Positions 8,859-16,515 of a stretch of DNA of 37,273 nucleotides are shown one piece after another (positions within the stretch are counted from its first letter, which is position 1; each line of letters begins with the position of its first letter). The stretch lies in contig NZ_JANLJJ010000011.1 of NCBI RefSeq assembly GCF_029255545.1, forward strand, positions 1 to 37,273, written 5' to 3'. The stretch comes from Ferrovibrio sp. (GTDB lineage: Bacteria > Pseudomonadota > Alphaproteobacteria > Ferrovibrionales > Ferrovibrionaceae). The notes beneath the pieces were generated by a model. It saw only the letters and a list, made by a program, of their open reading frames with translations, ran no database searches and was not told where the DNA came from. The position numbers and the translations under genes are program-made.

Positions 8859-9866
8859 TCACGGTCCGCCGCTGCGGCGTGCCTGCTCGGCCTTCAGGTC
8901 TTGCATCAGCTTTTCATATCCATCGACCATCCAGCCTGACAGCAGCCCGCCGGCACCAAATCCACGGCCAATGATTTTCGGCGCGCCCGTTGGCTTTCCC
9001 AGTTTCCATCCGGTACGGCCGGCACTCACCAGGAAATCGAAGACCTTGGCGATCTTCAGCCCCTGCTCGGTCTCCCTGATTGCCTGCTCCAGCCGTTCCG
9101 GCGTCATGCTGGGAATTTCCCAGATCGGATTGGCAATGCTGTCGGCGATCTTGGCGCGCAGCTTGCCAGCCAGTTCAGGATTGCTTTTTTCCAGGCGCAC
9201 GATGTCGTTCATCGCCTGGTATTGCTGCCGGCGATTGAGGTGATGATAGAAGCGCGCGGCGCTGAGGCCCCGCATGGTCTCGGGGTTATCGATAGCCATC
9301 TTGGCCGGATCAAGACCCAGCGTGACGGCAAGGTCGCGATTGGTGTTCCGGATGGCCTCGCCATAATCCTCGTCTGCTCCGGCATCGCCGATTGCGGCCG
9401 CCGCCGCGACCGTCCGCCGGGACGCCTGTACCTGCACACCCTGGGGCGGCCGGTAGAGATCGCGGAAATATCCCATCGTCTCGCCGTCCGGTCCGGCCCA
9501 GCCATCGACGGTGAGGCTGCCTTCCTTCTGCAGGCCCTTCATGGCGGTATCGTCGCGGATGCCCCAGTAGCCGGTCGGGCCGCCGGTCGCCTCGGCATCC
9601 AGGTGGCCTTCCCGGTGCAGCAGGCTTTGCACCTTGAACACATCGCCGCGCTGGTTGGCCCGGTTGGCGCCAACGCTGTCGTTCAGGTCGAACAGCCGGT
9701 CGCCGAACAGCCGCTCCAGGCTGGCGCCGCCCATCCAGGCGTCCCGGGCCTGCTCCCAGGCAGGATCACCGGCGCCGATGCGGCCAAACGGGTCGCGCTC
9801 AGGACCGGATTGTGCGACAGGGCCAAAAAGATTTGTGAAATCAATGTCATCGAAAGGTGTTGGCAT
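8859..9866 (-). CDS. Peptidoglycan-binding-like protein with unknown C-terminal domain, long paralog
   Basis: A 335-aa protein. Residues about 33-66 repeat the unfamiliar module of the 139-aa paralog (WMGGASLERLFGDRLFDL), and residues about 75-143 repeat its PG_binding_1-like domain (LLHREGHLD, GGPTGYW, LTVDGWAGPDGETM). The remaining 190 residues are unique here: a charged, mainly helical region (RNTNRDLAVTLGLDPAKM, LSAARFYHHLNRRQQYQAM, PEELAGKL-like helices) ending in a glycine-rich hydrophobic stretch (IIGRGFGAGGLLSGWMVDG, about 298-316) and a charged tail. There is no N-terminal signal peptide (MPTPFDDIDFTNLFGPV). One guess is an unconventionally secreted or lysis-released wall-targeted protein; the C-terminal domain could be an effector, but no catalytic motif is visible. 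Its own promoter lies at 9902-9930. Confidence 0.75.
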   Translation of the reverse strand: MPTPFDDIDFTNLFGPVAQSGPERDPFGRIGAGDPAWEQARDAWMGGASLERLFGDRLFDLNDSVGANRANQRGDVFKVQSLLHREGHLDAEATGGPTGYWGIRDDTAMKGLQKEGSLTVDGWAGPDGETMGYFRDLYRPPQGVQVQASRRTVAAAAAIGDAGADEDYGEAIRNTNRDLAVTLGLDPAKMAIDNPETMRGLSAARFYHHLNRRQQYQAMNDIVRLEKSNPELAGKLRAKIADSIANPIWEIPSMTPERLEQAIRETEQGLKIAKVFDFLVSAGRTGWKLGKPTGAPKIIGRGFGAGGLLSGWMVDGYEKLMQDLKAEQARRSGGP

Positions 9867-9898
9867 GAACGGCTCGGGATATGACTTGCGAATATGGC

Positions 9899-9927
9899 TT
9901 TACTATATGTGATTAAATTCATATAAT
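9899..9927 (+). promoter_or_regulatory. Promoter candidate of the LysE/epoxide hydrolase operon
   Basis: TTTACT at 9899-9904, a 17-base spacer and a perfect TATAAT at 9922-9927. Transcription would start near 9934, giving a leader of about 99 bases before the ATG at 10033. It overlaps the opposing promoter almost exactly: each -10 hexamer lies on the other promoter's -35. Confidence 0.5.
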
Positions 9928-9930
9928 CAA
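9902..9930 (-). promoter_or_regulatory. Promoter of the long peptidoglycan-binding-like gene
   Basis: On the minus strand TTGATT (9930-9925), a 17-base spacer and TATAGT (9907-9902) make a good sigma70-type promoter, with a predicted start near 9895 and a leader of about 29 bases. It occupies the same DNA as the plus-strand promoter candidate at 9899-9927. An inverted repeat, ATATG (9905-9909) and CATAT (9920-9924), is centred within it. Confidence 0.6.
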
Positions 9931-10032
9931 GACTTTGTTTATTAAATGTTCTTAAATCCTGGCCCCGCCGGCCGAGGGCCCTTGCCAAGCCCGCCTCCGC
10001 CATGGCTGGCTGCGATACAGGGAGGAATCAGC

Positions 10033-10662
10033 ATGCCGATCAGTCTCGACCTCTGGCTCGCTTTCTGCGTGGCCTCGGCCCTCGCCATAGCGATTCCAGG
10101 CCCCACCATGCTACTGGCCATCGGCAACAGCCTGGGCAGCGGGCCCCGCATCGGCTTCGCCTCCCTGCTCGGTGTCGGCGCCGCGGATGCCGCCGGCATG
10201 ACCGTATCGGTACTGGGACTGAGCGCCCTGCTCGCCACCGTGTCGCTGGCTTTCGAGATCGTGAAATGGCTCGGCGCGGCTTATCTGGTCTGGCTCGGCA
10301 TTCAGCTCTGGCGCGCGCCGGTCGCTGGCCTGGATGCCCGGCCCGAGAAGCGCCGCACGGCATCACGGGCGATCCTGCGAGCATTCATCGCCCATTTGCT
10401 GAATCCGAAAGGCATCCTGTTTTTCGGTGCTTTCCTGCCTCAGTTCATCGATACCGGCCGCAGCACCCTGCCGCAGTTCGCCACGCTCGGCGCCACCTTC
10501 ATCCTGCTCGATATCGCGATCCTGTCGATCTATGTCGTCATCGCCGGCCGCGGCCGGCAGGCCGCGATCTCACCGCTGTGGCAACGCCGCTTCAACCGCA
10601 CCGGCGGCGGCATGCTGATCGGTGCCGGCCTGTTCACCGCGACGCTGCAACGTCAAAACTAG
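10033..10662 (+). CDS. LysE/RhtB-family amino acid or metabolite exporter, first copy
   Basis: A 209-aa inner-membrane exporter of the LysE/RhtB superfamily, whose members expel amino acids and related small molecules using the proton gradient. Family marks are the N-terminal IPGPTMLLAIGNSLGSGPR (about 22-40), LGAAYLVWLGIQLWR (about 77-91) and LLNPKGILFFGAFLPQF (about 116-132). About six membrane segments are expected. The start at 10033 is chosen because GGGAGGAA lies 7-8 bases upstream and because the second copy begins with the same residues (MPISLDLWLAF). The frame stays open back to 9946 without similarity. It is the first gene of a five-gene operon; the next gene starts 10 bases after its stop. 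The substrate cannot be predicted. Confidence 0.92.
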   Translation: MPISLDLWLAFCVASALAIAIPGPTMLLAIGNSLGSGPRIGFASLLGVGAADAAGMTVSVLGLSALLATVSLAFEIVKWLGAAYLVWLGIQLWRAPVAGLDARPEKRRTASRAILRAFIAHLLNPKGILFFGAFLPQFIDTGRSTLPQFATLGATFILLDIAILSIYVVIAGRGRQAAISPLWQRRFNRTGGGMLIGAGLFTATLQRQN

Positions 10663-10672
10663 GACCCAGATT

Positions 10673-11299
10673 ATGCCGATCAGTCTCGATCTCTGGCTCG
10701 CCTTCGCCGCCGCCGCGACGGTGATGATCCTGATTCCCGGGCCAACCACCTTGATGGTGATGGGCCATACCATGGCCAGCGGACCACGCGTCGGCGCGAT
10801 CAGCCTGATCGGCGTCACGCTTGGCGATATCGGCGCCATCACCTTGTCCATGCTGGGCTTCAGCGCCCTGCTGGCCGCTTCGGCCGAGGCCTTCCTGGTG
10901 ATGAAATGGCTGGGCGCCGCCTATCTGGTCTGGCTTGGCATCAAGCTGTGGCGCGCGCCGCCAGCGGACATGACCCCGGTCGCCGCCAACCGCAGAACCG
11001 CGGGCGAGGCCATCCTGCAGACGTTTGTCGTCACCCTGCTGAATCCGAAGGGGATTCTGTTTTTCGCGGCCTTCCTGCCGCAGTTCATCGATCCGGCCCG
11101 GCCTCTGCTGCCGCAGGTCGTGCTGCTGACCCTCACGCTCAATGTTCTCGCGGCCTCGATCCAGGGCTGCTGGATCACCATGATGGGGCGGGCGCGCCAT
11201 CGTATCGTCAGCCCGCGCGTGTTGAAGAACATGAACCGCACCGGCGGCGCCATGCTGGTCGGCGCCGGCCTGCTGACCACCACGCTGAAGCGGGGCTGA
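10673..11299 (+). CDS. LysE/RhtB-family exporter, second tandem copy
   Basis: A 208-aa paralog of the preceding gene. It starts with the same MPISLDLWLAF, encoded by nearly identical bases, and shares IPGPTTLMVMGHTMASGPR, LGAAYLVWLGIKLWR and LLNPKGILFFAAFLPQF. The middle and C-terminal parts have diverged, so the two copies may form a heteromer or export different compounds. The start at 10673 is set by the alignment with copy one and by AGGA about 8 bases upstream; the frame is open earlier but only inside copy one. The stop lies one base before the epoxide hydrolase start. Confidence 0.92.
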   Translation: MPISLDLWLAFAAAATVMILIPGPTTLMVMGHTMASGPRVGAISLIGVTLGDIGAITLSMLGFSALLAASAEAFLVMKWLGAAYLVWLGIKLWRAPPADMTPVAANRRTAGEAILQTFVVTLLNPKGILFFAAFLPQFIDPARPLLPQVVLLTLTLNVLAASIQGCWITMMGRARHRIVSPRVLKNMNRTGGAMLVGAGLLTTTLKRG

Positions 11300-11300
11300 G

Positions 11301-12488
11301 ATGCTGCGTCTGGCGCCGGCGGCGGAAAAATTCACCATCGCGATTCCCGACGCGGCGCTGGCCGACCTGAAGCAGCGGCTGGCGCTGACGCGTTTCCCGG
11401 CCGAACCTGAAGATGCCGCCTGGCAATATGGCAGCAACGGGCAATATATGCGCCGCTTCATCGCGCGCTGGCAGGATGGCTTCGACTGGCGGGACTGGGA
11501 AGCGCGGCTGAACCGCTTCCTGCAATACCGCGTGGCGCTGAAACGGCCCGATACCGGCCATCTGCAGAATGTGCATTTCCTGATCGAGCCGGGTTCAGGC
11601 GACACGCCACGACCGCTGCTGCTCACCCATGGCTGGCCCGGGTCGGTGCTGGAATTCATCGATGTGATCGAAAAGCTGGCGCATCCAGAACGCTTCGGCG
11701 GCAAGGTGGAGGACGCCTTCACGGTGATCTGCCCCAGCCTGCCCGGTTATGGCTTTTCGATGCCGCTGGAAAAACCGATTGGTCCGCGTGCGGTGGCGAA
11801 GCTGTGGCGCGACCTGATGGTGGAGGTGCTGGGTTTCGGCCGCTTCCTGGTGCAGGCCGGCGACTGGGGCTCGATCGTGTCAAGCTGGCTCGGCGCCGAT
11901 CATCCCGAGCATGCCGCGATGCTGCATCTCAACATGGTGCCGCTGCGCCCGCCGCTGACGAAGGACTCAAGCCCGTTCACGGCCGCCGAAAAGGAATGGA
12001 TCGCGCGCACCAAGAAGATCCAGGCTGCCGAGAGCGGCTATTTCGCCATCCAGAGCACCAAGCCCACCACGCTGGGCTATGGGTTGAGCGACAGTCCGGC
12101 CGGGCTGGCCGGCTGGATCGTGGAAAAATTCCATGGCTTCGCCCGCGCCCCCATCGAGCAGGACCCGCCCTTCGACATCGACCATGTGATTGCCAATGTC
12201 GCGCTCTACTGGCTGACCGGCACGGCGACGACCTCGACCTGGATGTACTGGGCCGCCGTGAGGGCCGGCGACATGGCGCTGAAGCCCGGCGAATTCGTGA
12301 GCGTGCCGACCGGCTTCCTGCTGCCGCCCTGGGACCTGGTGCCGCCGCCGCCAAAAGGCTGGCTGGAGCGCGGTTATAACGTGACGCACCGCCGCGACCT
12401 GGAGCGCGGCGGCCATTTCGTGGCGATGGAGCAGCCGGCGGCCTTCATCGAGGATGTGCAGATGTTTTTCCGCAATGTGAGTGTGTGA
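11301..12488 (+). CDS. Epoxide hydrolase (EHN plus alpha/beta hydrolase)
   Basis: A 395-aa cytosolic enzyme of the microsomal-type epoxide hydrolase group. The N-terminal EHN domain spans about residues 8-115 (FTIAIPDAALADLKQRLALTRFP; WRDWEARLNRF), followed by the alpha/beta hydrolase core. The oxyanion motif is HGWPGS (110-115), the nucleophile is D188 in QAGDWGS, and the catalytic histidine is H372 in ERGGHFVAMEQP. Expected chemistry is opening of an epoxide to a vicinal diol through an ester on the aspartate. The natural substrate is unknown. It sits one base behind the second exporter and four bases before the MaoC gene, so it belongs to the same transcript. Confidence 0.93.
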   Translation: MLRLAPAAEKFTIAIPDAALADLKQRLALTRFPAEPEDAAWQYGSNGQYMRRFIARWQDGFDWRDWEARLNRFLQYRVALKRPDTGHLQNVHFLIEPGSGDTPRPLLLTHGWPGSVLEFIDVIEKLAHPERFGGKVEDAFTVICPSLPGYGFSMPLEKPIGPRAVAKLWRDLMVEVLGFGRFLVQAGDWGSIVSSWLGADHPEHAAMLHLNMVPLRPPLTKDSSPFTAAEKEWIARTKKIQAAESGYFAIQSTKPTTLGYGLSDSPAGLAGWIVEKFHGFARAPIEQDPPFDIDHVIANVALYWLTGTATTSTWMYWAAVRAGDMALKPGEFVSVPTGFLLPPWDLVPPPPKGWLERGYNVTHRRDLERGGHFVAMEQPAAFIEDVQMFFRNVSV

Positions 12489-12491
12489 GCG

Positions 12492-12947
12492 ATGAGCAGG
12501 AGCGAACGCTGGTTTGAGGATTATGCCGTCGGCGAGGTCATCAAAGCCGATGGCGTGACGATTTCGGAAGCCGAGATCCTGGCCTTTGCCTTCACCTACG
12601 ATCCGCAACCCTTCCATCTGGACAAGATCGCGGCCGAGACATCGCCCTATGGCGGCCTGATCGCCTCGGGCTGGCAGACCGGACTGCTGGGTTTCCGCAT
12701 GCTGTTGCAGGCTGGCCTGCTGGGCAAGGGCAGCATGGGCTCGCCGGGGCTGGATGAAATCCGCTGGTTCATGCCGGTGCGGCCGGGCGACACGCTTTAT
12801 GGCCGCGCCAGCATCGAGGACAAACGCGAAAGCGCATCAAAACCTGATCGTGGCATCGTGAGGATGAAATACTGGATCGAGAACCAGAAGGGCGAAACGG
12901 TGATGAGCTTCTTCGGCACCCAGATGGTGCTGAAGCGACCGGCGTGA
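12492..12947 (+). CDS. MaoC-family (R)-hydratase/dehydratase
   Basis: A 151-aa hot-dog-fold protein with the hydratase-2 motif: D37 and H42 in YDPQPFHLD, followed by SPYGGLIASGWQT. D and H are the catalytic pair that hydrates or dehydrates enoyl thioesters. Its length suits a single hot-dog domain acting as a dimer. FMPVRPGDTLYGRASI in the middle is typical of MaoC proteins. The start is three bases after the epoxide hydrolase stop. It may handle an acyl-CoA connected with the neighbouring hydrolases, but no acyl-CoA ligase or dehydrogenase is in the operon. Confidence 0.9.
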   Translation: MSRSERWFEDYAVGEVIKADGVTISEAEILAFAFTYDPQPFHLDKIAAETSPYGGLIASGWQTGLLGFRMLLQAGLLGKGSMGSPGLDEIRWFMPVRPGDTLYGRASIEDKRESASKPDRGIVRMKYWIENQKGETVMSFFGTQMVLKRPA

Positions 12948-12948
12948 C

Positions 12949-13554
12949 GTGAGCCCGCATCTGCTCTTCCTGCCCGGCGCCGGCGGCGCGGCGGAATTCT
13001 GGCATCCGCTCGGGCAATTGCTGCCCGCCGAGTGGGACAGGATCTACTTGAACTGGCCGGGGCTGGGGCATGAGCCGCATGCGCCGGGTTACGACAGCCT
13101 GGATGCCCTGACGCGCCATGCCGAAAAACATCTGGCGCCGGCCGGCAATGTGGTGCTGGCGCATTCGATGGGCGGCATTTTCGCCATCCGGCTGGCGCTG
13201 CGCTGGCCCGACCGCATCACCCATCTGGTGCTGACGGCCAGCTCCGGCGGCATCGATGTGGCGCGCTTCGGCGCCGCCGACTGGCGGCCGGAGTATCGCG
13301 CCGAATATCCACGCGCGGCGGGCTGGATCACCCAGGCCAAAGCCGACCATACGCCGCAGATCGGCGATATCCGCATGCCCGTATTGCTGCTCTGGGGCGA
13401 TGCCGATGCGATCAGCCCGGTGAGCATCGGCCGCCACCTGCAAAGCCTGCTGCCTGACGCCACGCTGCAGACCATCAAAGGCGGCGACCACGGTTTTCCG
13501 CGCGACCGCGCAAGTGACATCGCGCCGCTGGTGGCGGATTTCATCAGGGCTTGA
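12949..13554 (+). CDS. Alpha/beta hydrolase
   Basis: A 201-aa compact alpha/beta hydrolase. The oxyanion strand is LLFLPGAGG (5-13), the nucleophile is S73 in AHSMGG, the acid is probably D153 (or D151) in WGDADAISP, and the base is H181 in GGDHGFPRD. It is shorter than usual because the cap region is minimal. The GTG start at 12949 is one base after the MaoC stop; that tight spacing and the lack of an earlier in-frame start decide it. It is the last gene of the operon. Esterase, thioesterase or C-C hydrolase activity are all possible. Confidence 0.9.
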   Translation: MSPHLLFLPGAGGAAEFWHPLGQLLPAEWDRIYLNWPGLGHEPHAPGYDSLDALTRHAEKHLAPAGNVVLAHSMGGIFAIRLALRWPDRITHLVLTASSGGIDVARFGAADWRPEYRAEYPRAAGWITQAKADHTPQIGDIRMPVLLLWGDADAISPVSIGRHLQSLLPDATLQTIKGGDHGFPRDRASDIAPLVADFIRA

Positions 13555-13645
13555 ACAGGGTGGCCGGCAGCGCCATCTGATCTGCGCCGCCGCTCCTGGC
13601 ACTGCTCTTGGACCCGTTCTTGGACATCGTCTATCGGAATTTTCC

Positions 13646-13757
13646 AACTGGATCGAATGGGATCCAACCGGATCGAACTGGCTCCGAACGGGATCGAACT
13701 GGATCGAACTGGATCGAACGGGATCGAACTGGCGCTCAACCGGACGCAAACCGGATG
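13646..13757. repeat. 10-bp tandem repeat array, consensus GGATCGAACT
   Basis: About eleven imperfect units of 10-11 bases run from 13646 to 13757. The best units (four in a row at 13691-13730) are GGATCGAACT or GGATCGAACG. Seven GATC sites fall within about 75 bases. Because 10 is not a multiple of 3, all frames stay open and encode 10-residue repeats on both strands, but none has a start context that I trust. The array fills the gap between the convergent alpha/beta hydrolase and accA genes, just beyond the accA terminator. It looks like a slippage-prone minisatellite or a binding-site array. Confidence 0.85.
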
Positions 13758-13758
13758 C

Positions 13759-13787
13759 AAAAGGCCCGCAGCGGATGCCACGGGCCT
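13759..13787 (-). terminator. Rho-independent terminator of accA
   Basis: On the minus strand AGGCCCG (13787-13781) pairs with CGGGCCT (13768-13762) across a 12-base loop, and TTTT follows directly (13762-13759). It lies about 26 bases after the accA stop. The tandem repeat begins immediately beyond it. Confidence 0.7.
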
Positions 13788-13813
13788 GGTATCGTCTTCA
13801 GGAAATCAGTCGC

Positions 13814-14767
13814 TTAGAGGCCGTAGCTGCCCATATCGAGGAATTTGCGCCGGCGCGCCTCGCGCAAGGACCCCGGTTCCTGGCCCAGCAGGCCACGCAG
13901 GCTGGCATCCAGCGCATCGCCCAGGCTGGCGATGGCGCGGCCCGGATCGCGATGGGCGCCGCCAATGGGCTCCTTCACGATCTCGTCCACCACTTTCAGC
14001 TTCACCAGGTCTTCCGCCGTCACGCGCAGGGCTTCCGCGGCATCGGGCGCCTTCGAACCGTCATTCCACAGGATGGCGGCGCAGCCTTCCGGCGAGATCA
14101 CCGAATAGATCGCGTGTTCGAACATCAGCACGCGGTTGGCCGCCGCCAAAGCCACGGCGCCGCCCGAGCCGCCCTCGCCCACGATGGCCGCCACCAGCGG
14201 CACGCGGATATCGAGGCAGCAATCGATGGCGCGCGCGATCGCCTCGGCCTGGCCGCGCTCCTCGGCCTGCACGCCGGGATAGGCGCCGGCGGTATCCACC
14301 AGGGTGATCACCGGCAGGCGGAAACGGTCGGCCATGCGCATCAGGCGGATCGCCTTGCGGTAGCCTTCCGGCTTGGCCATGCCGAAATTGTGCTTCAGCC
14401 GGCTTTCGGTGGTGCGGCCCTTTTCATGGCCCATCACCATCACGGCGCGGCCGCGGAACCGGCCCAGGCCACCAACGATGGCGGCGTCCTCGGCGAAATT
14501 GCGATCGCCGGCCAGCGGCACGAAATCCTCGATCAGGCCAGCCACGTAATCGGCGAAATGCGGCCGGTCTTGGTGGCGGGCGACCTGGGTTTTCTGCCAG
14601 GCGCCAAGCCTGGCATAGGTGGCCTGCAGCTGCTGGGCGGCCTTGGCCTCCAGCTTTTCCAGGTCTTCCGCGATGTCGGTATTGCCGCTGTCGACCAGCT
14701 GCCTGAGCTCGGCGATCTTCGCCTCAAGCTCGGCGATTGGCTTCTCGAATTCCAGATAGGAGCGCAT
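13814..14767 (-). CDS. accA: Acetyl-CoA carboxylase carboxyltransferase subunit alpha
   Basis: Alpha subunit of the carboxyltransferase that makes malonyl-CoA for fatty acid synthesis; it works with AccD and biotinylated AccC-AccB. The product is 317 aa, the normal family length. It begins MRSYLEFEKPIAELEAKI, the standard AccA N-terminus, and contains GDRNFAEDAAIVGGLGRFRG, MGHEKGR, NFGMAKPEGYRKA, LVDTAGAYPGVQAEERGQAEAIA and GEGGSGGAVALA with SVISPEGCAAILW. The frame is open to 14818 but the extra 17 residues are not AccA-like, so the ATG at 14767 is chosen; GAGG lies upstream. It is divergent from purH. Confidence 0.97.
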   Translation of the reverse strand: MRSYLEFEKPIAELEAKIAELRQLVDSGNTDIAEDLEKLEAKAAQQLQATYARLGAWQKTQVARHQDRPHFADYVAGLIEDFVPLAGDRNFAEDAAIVGGLGRFRGRAVMVMGHEKGRTTESRLKHNFGMAKPEGYRKAIRLMRMADRFRLPVITLVDTAGAYPGVQAEERGQAEAIARAIDCCLDIRVPLVAAIVGEGGSGGAVALAAANRVLMFEHAIYSVISPEGCAAILWNDGSKAPDAAEALRVTAEDLVKLKVVDEIVKEPIGGAHRDPGRAIASLGDALDASLRGLLGQEPGSLREARRRKFLDMGSYGL

Positions 14768-14843
14768 GGGGGCCTCGTGTAGCATGGATCGCGATCCGGC
14801 ACAAACCCTGTAAACCATTGAATTTGGATGTTTTTTACACGCC

Positions 14844-14872
14844 TTCCGAGGGTGGCCGCATCATGCTATAGC
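14844..14872 (+). promoter_or_regulatory. Weak promoter candidate for purH
   Basis: TATAGC at 14867-14872 could be a -10, with TTCCGA at 14844-14849 as a poor -35 at 17-base spacing. It lies about 40 bases before the purH ATG. The remaining accA-purH gap (14768-14911) shows no clear purine-operator palindrome or riboswitch structure. Confidence 0.3.
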
Positions 14873-14911
14873 CTCGCCGCCTTCCCTCTCTCGCCAACGA
14901 GGCTCCTGCCA

Positions 14912-16498
14912 ATGTCCGCCGACCTGATCCCTGTGCGCCGTGCGCTGCTTTCCGTTTCCGACAAGACCGGGCTGGTCGAGTTCGGCAAGGCGCTGGCCGG
15001 TTTCGGCATCGAGATCCTGTCCACCGGCGGCACCTACAAGGCGCTGAAGGATGCCGGCGTGGCGGTGAAGGAAGTGGCCGAGCATACCGGCTTCCCCGAG
15101 ATGATGGACGGCCGGGTGAAGACCCTGCATCCCACCATCCATGGCGGCATTCTGGCGCTCCGCGACGAGCCCGAGCACAAGGCGGCGATGGACAAGCACA
15201 ACATCCCGCCGATCGATCTTGTGGTGGTGAACCTCTATCCCTTCGCCGCCACCGTGGCCAAGGGCGCCGATTTTCCCACCTGCATCGAGAATATCGATAT
15301 CGGCGGCCCGGCGATGATCCGCTCGGCGGCCAAGAACCACGGCTATGTGAACGTGGTGGTCGACGTGGCGGATTATGCGAAGGTGCTGGAGGCCCTGAAA
15401 GCCAACAACGGCGCCACGCCGCTGAAGCTGCGGCGTGAGCTGGCGGCCAAGGCCTATGCCCATACCGGCAGCTACGACAGCATGATCGCCACCTGGTTCG
15501 CGCGCCAGAATGGCGAGGCTTTCCCGCCCACCCTGCTGCTCTCGGCCGAGCGCAAGCAGACTTTGCGTTATGGCGAGAACCCGCACCAGCAGGCAGCCTT
15601 TTATGTCACCGGCGACCAGCGCCCGGGCGTGGCCTCGGCGAAGCAGCTGCAGGGCAAGGAACTCTCCTACAACAACCTGAACGACACCGATGCGGCCTTC
15701 GAGCTGGTGTCGGAATTTTCCGACAGGCCGACGATCGCCATCATCAAGCATGCCAATCCCTGTGGCGTGGCGATGGCCGATACGCTTGTCGAGGCATGGG
15801 AAGCGGCGTTGCGCTGCGATTCCACCTCCGCCTTTGGCGGCATCGTCGCCATGAACCGCAAGCTCGACAAGGCCACCGCCGAAAAGATCGGCGCCATCTT
15901 CACCGAGGTGATCGTCGCCCCGGATGCCGACGAAGACGCTAAGGCGCTGCTGGCCGCCCGCAAGAACCTGCGCCTGCTGATCACCGGCGGCATGGCCGAT
16001 CCGGTGGCGTCGGGCTGGTTCGTCAAATCGGTGGCCGGCGGTTATCTGGTGCAGACGCGGGATGCCGGCCGCATCACGCAGGCCGACCTGAAGGTGGTGA
16101 CCGAACGTGCGCCCACCCAGCAGGAACTGGCTGACATGCTGTTCGCCTTCCGCGTCGGCAAACATGTGAAGTCGAACACCATCGTTTATGCCAGGAACGG
16201 CGCCACGGTAGGCATCGGCGCCGGCCAGATGAGCCGCGTCGACAGCGCGCGCATCGCCTATCGCAAGGCACAGGATGCCGCGAAAGCCGCTGGCCTGAGC
16301 GACGCCCTGACCAGGGGTTCGGTGGCGGCCTCGGATGCTTTCTTCCCCTTCGCCGACGGGCTGGAAGTACTGGTGGAAGCCGGCGCGACGGCCGTGATCC
16401 AGCCGGGTGGCTCGATCCGCGACCAGGAGGTGATCGACGCCGCCAACAAGGCCGGGCTGGCCATGGTGTTCACCGGCATGCGGCATTTCCGCCACTAA
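14912..16498 (+). CDS. purH: Bifunctional AICAR formyltransferase/IMP cyclohydrolase
   Basis: Catalyses the last two steps of IMP synthesis: formylation of AICAR with 10-formyl-THF, then ring closure. The product is 528 aa, full length. The N-terminal MGS-like cyclohydrolase domain (1 to about 150) shows [44 protein letters not shown] and [17 protein letters not shown]. The C-terminal formyltransferase shows [22 protein letters not shown] (the catalytic Lys-His pair) and [12 protein letters not shown]. The start at 14912 ([15 protein letters not shown]) fits the family; the frame is open to 14828 without similarity. A GST gene follows after 17 bases, so it may be on the same transcript. Confidence 0.98.
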   Translation: MSADLIPVRRALLSVSDKTGLVEFGKALAGFGIEILSTGGTYKALKDAGVAVKEVAEHTGFPEMMDGRVKTLHPTIHGGILALRDEPEHKAAMDKHNIPPIDLVVVNLYPFAATVAKGADFPTCIENIDIGGPAMIRSAAKNHGYVNVVVDVADYAKVLEALKANNGATPLKLRRELAAKAYAHTGSYDSMIATWFARQNGEAFPPTLLLSAERKQTLRYGENPHQQAAFYVTGDQRPGVASAKQLQGKELSYNNLNDTDAAFELVSEFSDRPTIAIIKHANPCGVAMADTLVEAWEAALRCDSTSAFGGIVAMNRKLDKATAEKIGAIFTEVIVAPDADEDAKALLAARKNLRLLITGGMADPVASGWFVKSVAGGYLVQTRDAGRITQADLKVVTERAPTQQELADMLFAFRVGKHVKSNTIVYARNGATVGIGAGQMSRVDSARIAYRKAQDAAKAAGLSDALTRGSVAASDAFFPFADGLEVLVEAGATAVIQPGGSIRDQEVIDAANKAGLAMVFTGMRHFRH

Positions 16499-16515
16499 GA
16501 CAGGGGCGTATCGCG

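Noticed and set aside
13651-13725. GATC-rich repeat as a replication origin or methylation switch
   Set aside because: GATC recurs only because it is part of the 10-bp unit; no DnaA boxes or origin-type neighbours are present, and Alphaproteobacteria mostly use GANTC methylation.
13514-14782. Long plus-strand frame running through the repeat array and opposite accA
   Set aside because: It is a shadow of accA; the repeat part stays open in all frames because its period is 10 bases and the region has few stops.
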